Source of the DNA: Opitutales bacterium
GTDB taxonomy: Bacteria > Verrucomicrobiota > Verrucomicrobiia > Opitutales > Oceanipulchritudinaceae
Length of the DNA stretch: 37,077 bases
Assembly (NCBI GenBank): GCA_020831585.1
Contig: JAFIGE010000042.1
Location: 1 to 37,077, forward strand
Direction: 5' to 3'
The notes under the pieces were generated by a model. It was not told the origin of the DNA. It did not search any database and saw only the letters and a list, made by a program, of their open reading frames with translations. Positions 34,726 to 37,077 of the stretch are shown here, piece after piece. The first letter of the stretch is position 1. Every line of letters begins with the position of its first letter. The translations under genes were made by a program, and so were the position numbers.

Positions 34726-35619
34726 TCAGGCGATTTCGAGGCGACCGAGAACTTCGGCAATACGGAGGCGGGTGCCTTCGGAGGCGGAAACAAGGGGCAA
34801 GCGCACCTCGGCAGAGGCGAGAAGCCCCTTTTGCGCCATGGCCTCCTTGATGGTGACGGGGTTCCCTTCAAGAAAGACCAAGTCCGTGAGCAAATCAAAA
34901 TACTTGCGCTGAAGCGCTTCGGCCTCCGCAAAACAGCCCTCCAGCGCGGCATGGGTGAGGCTCACGATGGCGCGGGGAGCCAGGTTGCTCGCGACGCTCA
35001 CTATGCCCCGTGCGCCGCTCGCGATGAAGGGCACGGTGAGGCCGTCATCCCCGCAGAGGATGGTGAGATCCTCTCCACAAGCCGCGCGCAGCTCGTTGAC
35101 CCGCGAAACGGTGCCACCCGCTTCCTTGATTGTGCGCACATTCGGGCAGGCTTCCAGAAGGCGTTGCACGGTGGGCACAGCGATCTCCACGCCGCACCGG
35201 CCGGGAATCGAGTAGAGCACGATGGGCTTGTCCGTCGACTCGGCAATTGCCCGGAAGTGCTGAAAAAGCCCCTCCTGTGTGGGCTTGTTGTAATAGGGCG
35301 CGACCTGCAAAAAGGCATCGGCTCCGGCAGCATCTGCCGCTTTGGTGAGTTCGAGGGCCTCCCGCGTGGAGTTGGCTCCGGTCCCCGCAATCACGGGCAC
35401 CCGCCCATTCGATGCGCGAACCACCGCCGCAATCACCGCAATGTGCTCCTCGTTGTCGAGCGTCGGGGACTCCCCCGTCGTGCCCACGGGCACCAGCCCG
35501 GCCACGCCCGCCGAGATCTGCCGCTCCACCAACTCCGCCAGCTTCTCATAATCGACCGCCCCTCGCGCGAAGGGGGTGATGAGGGCGGTAAAGACTCCGT
35601 TAATTCGATTTTGATCCAT
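34726..35619 (-). CDS. dapA: 4-hydroxy-tetrahydrodipicolinate synthase (DapA)
   Basis: Condenses pyruvate with aspartate semialdehyde, the entry step to lysine and diaminopimelate. The 297-residue TIM barrel shows VGTTGESPTL (Thr47/Thr48), YYNKPTQEG, Tyr136 and Arg141 in VLYSIPGRCG, and Schiff-base Lys165 in TIKEAGG. These residues fit DapA rather than other members of the same aldolase family. The upstream sequence before ATG 35619 is pyrimidine-rich and has no Shine-Dalgarno motif, so translation may begin from a short leader. First gene of the dapA-dapB-ruvA operon. Confidence 0.95.
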   Translation of the reverse strand: MDQNRINGVFTALITPFARGAVDYEKLAELVERQISAGVAGLVPVGTTGESPTLDNEEHIAVIAAVVRASNGRVPVIAGTGANSTREALELTKAADAAGADAFLQVAPYYNKPTQEGLFQHFRAIAESTDKPIVLYSIPGRCGVEIAVPTVQRLLEACPNVRTIKEAGGTVSRVNELRAACGEDLTILCGDDGLTVPFIASGARGIVSVASNLAPRAIVSLTHAALEGCFAEAEALQRKYFDLLTDLVFLEGNPVTIKEAMAQKGLLASAEVRLPLVSASEGTRLRIAEVLGRLEIA

Positions 35620-35731
35620 AATGAAGGAGGGAAAGGTCCCCGAATAAAGATTGCCAACCTACCGCAGCCGGACACCTTTTCAACGGCGAAGTTTAACAGA
35701 TCGTTTTCCAGTCCCTCCCGAACCCCCATCC

Positions 35732-36835
35732 ATGAACGAAGATATCGAAATCTTTAACAACCTCCTCCTCCTCGCGGTGGAAAATGGTGCCAGCGACGTT
35801 CACGTGAAGACGAACAAGCCTGCCTACCTGCGTTTGCATGGCCACCTCGAGCCCATCGACATGGATGCGATCACGACCTCGCAAATCCTCCGCTTCGTCG
35901 AGAGTGCCTGCCCGGGGCAATTCCTCGACCGATGGCAGGAGGAGAATCAAATCGACTTCAGCTTCCAGGTGGAGGAGGTCGGGCGGTTCCGTGTAAACGC
36001 CTTTCACCAAAGGGGCACACCCTCCGTGGTATTCCGCCATGTAAAGGACCGTCCGCCCACTTTTGAAGAGCTCAACCACGATCCCGAAGTCTTCAAAAAA
36101 CTCACTCTGTTCAACGATGGCATCCTTCTCATCTGCGGAGCCACAGGTTCCGGGAAGAGCAGTACGCTTGCCGCCATGATGAACTACCTCAACCACACGG
36201 TGGATCGCCACGTCGTTACCCTCGAAGACCCCATCGAATTCAACTTTTCCGACATCAAGTGCATCTTCAACCAGCGGGAGGTGGGCATCGATGTGCCCGA
36301 TTTTTCCTCCGGTATGCGCTCCGTCCTGCGCCAAGACCCCGATATCATCCTGATCGGCGAAATGCGGGACAAAGAAACCTTCAACACCGCCCTCTCCGCA
36401 GCGGAGACCGGCCACTACGTCTTCAGCACACTCCACTCATCCAACGCCCAACAGGCCGTGCAGCGTATCTTCGAGTTTTATCCGCCGGACGAACACATCG
36501 GCTTACGACGGCAGGTGGCCAGTTCGCTCCGCGCCATCGTCACCCAAAAGCTGGTCCCCGCGTTGGAAGGCATCGGACGGGTACCGGTGGTCGAGACCTT
36601 TGTCCTCGAAGGTCTCGGACGCAACGCCATCACCGCGGGGAGTTTTGAGAAAATTCCCGCCATCATTGAGGCGGGAAGGGAGTTTGGATCAAAGTCCTTC
36701 AACTTCGATCTCTACCGTCTCATCCGCGAGGGTGTGATTACGAAGCAAGTCGGGCTTGCCTGCTCCCCCAATCCCCAAGCTCTGGAGATGAACCTCAAAG
36801 GAATCTTTCTCTCCTCGGGCGGGATCGTCAACTGA
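35732..36835 (+). CDS. pilT: PilT-type twitching ATPase
   Basis: Hexameric retraction ATPase of type IV pili. The 367-residue protein (ATG 35732; the frame extends upstream to 35651) has the N-terminal ASDVHVKTNKPAYLRLHG, Walker A GATGSGKSS at 136-144, the Asp box TLEDPIEF, Walker B ILIGEMRD with Glu210, and the His box FSTLHSSNA. A PilU assignment is possible because it lacks an obvious AIRNLIRE motif near the C-terminus, reading LYRLIREGVITKQVG instead. It fits with the prepilin peptidase gene at 15737-16684; no pilin or assembly ATPase is in the window. Its promoter side is shared with the divergent dapA. Confidence 0.9.
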   Translation: MNEDIEIFNNLLLLAVENGASDVHVKTNKPAYLRLHGHLEPIDMDAITTSQILRFVESACPGQFLDRWQEENQIDFSFQVEEVGRFRVNAFHQRGTPSVVFRHVKDRPPTFEELNHDPEVFKKLTLFNDGILLICGATGSGKSSTLAAMMNYLNHTVDRHVVTLEDPIEFNFSDIKCIFNQREVGIDVPDFSSGMRSVLRQDPDIILIGEMRDKETFNTALSAAETGHYVFSTLHSSNAQQAVQRIFEFYPPDEHIGLRRQVASSLRAIVTQKLVPALEGIGRVPVVETFVLEGLGRNAITAGSFEKIPAIIEAGREFGSKSFNFDLYRLIREGVITKQVGLACSPNPQALEMNLKGIFLSSGGIVN

Positions 36836-36870
36836 CGCAAACTCTCCCCTCGCGCCTCGATCCCCCAAAA

Positions 36871-36935
36871 AACTTTTTTTAATGTTCTGAACATTACAAC
36901 ATTGACAGAAGCCGGGCAGGTTTTTGACTGACCTC
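36871..36935 (+). repeat. Conserved RAYT leader, copy 2 (palindrome at 36881-36895)
   Basis: Matches the leader at 536-600 in inverse orientation: T-run, the palindrome AATGTTC-T-GAACATT (seven-base arms), TTGACAGAAGC, GGGCAGG, start codon. TTGACA resembles a -35 hexamer, but no -10 lies at the proper distance before the ATG at 36936. The core TGTTCTGAACA also occurs at 5106-5116. Confidence 0.7.
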
Positions 36936-37077
36936 ATGAGTATTAAATATTGTCGGCGGTTGCGCTATCCGCGATTAGCTTGCCACCACCTTATTTCGAG
37001 GGTGGTGCAGAAGCGGAAGCTTATGGATGAGGAGGCGATGGAGGCGATGCGGCATATCATGCGCTCGCAGGCGGCGT
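36936..37077 (+). CDS. RAYT transposase, 5' part only (cut by window edge)
   Basis: The first 47 codons of a RAYT: MSIKYCRRLRYPRLACHHLI, SRVVQKRKLMDEEAMEAMRH, IMRSQAA. It is nearly identical to the start of the minus-strand RAYT at 1-535 (RRLRYPRLACHHLISRVVQK is shared), with differences mainly in the first residues. The catalytic motifs lie beyond the edge. It reads outward, so the window lies between two outward-facing paralogues. Confidence 0.8.
   Translation, partial: MSIKYCRRLRYPRLACHHLISRVVQKRKLMDEEAMEAMRHIMRSQAA

Noticed and set aside
33991-35757. 588-codon plus-strand frame opposite dapA and dapB
   Set aside because: Both minus-strand genes carry full catalytic motifs; the frame has no recognisable domain.
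36871-36895. T-run and palindrome after pilT as a terminator
   Set aside because: The palindrome is AT-rich, the T-run precedes it, and the block is conserved with the other RAYT leader, so it belongs to the RAYT.

Overview
The window looks like chromosomal DNA of a Verrucomicrobiota bacterium, probably class Opitutae. The evidence is indirect: GC-rich coding sequence, three PEP-CTERM exported proteins, a very large LamG/cadherin-like exported protein carrying the 'WSTDLENW ... FFRL' motif common in that phylum, a fused sensor kinase/response regulator/AraC protein, and several RAYT (REP-associated tyrosine transposase) sequences. No rRNA, tRNA, CRISPR array or intact classical insertion sequence was seen.

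Layout. Positions 1-535 (minus, cut by the window edge) and 36936-37077 (plus, cut by the other edge) are the 5' parts of two closely related RAYT genes facing outward, with a shared leader containing an AATGTTC-T-GAACATT type palindrome. From 751 to 8038 there is mostly housekeeping and envelope content: a lipocalin lipoprotein, 4-alpha-glucanotransferase (malQ), an IMP dehydrogenase-family protein with unusual residues, a DUF3127 protein with an SSB-like acidic tail, a DUF432-like protein beside an MscS channel, and a MeaB/ArgK GTPase. From 8144 to 10282 lies a type II restriction-modification pair in which the endonuclease is frameshifted while the C5-cytosine methyltransferase is intact. 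From 10386 to 13830 come inorganic pyrophosphatase, a membrane-anchored DNA/RNA nuclease and an MFS transporter. A compact minus-strand operon follows (18494 to 14182): SirB1-like protein, shikimate dehydrogenase, prepilin peptidase, a lipoprotein with faint SecD-like character and an M23 peptidase, several with overlapping ends.

The accessory part runs from 18862 to 31380. It has a PEP-CTERM protein, a pair of TGTCTCA-CC-TGAGACA palindromes around a small ORF, a 754-residue hybrid histidine kinase with an AraC output domain, and then a 1902-residue exported LamG protein flanked on both sides by paralogous PEP-CTERM proteins. Downstream of the giant gene is a decayed RAYT element bounded by inverted repeats.

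The right end returns to core metabolism: hisA, an M42 aminopeptidase, a tight dapA-dapB-ruvA operon, and a PilT-type ATPase that may work with the prepilin peptidase in type IV pilus or type II secretion. The most distinctive parts are the PEP-CTERM/giant-protein locus with its nearby regulator, and the several traces of RAYT activity.
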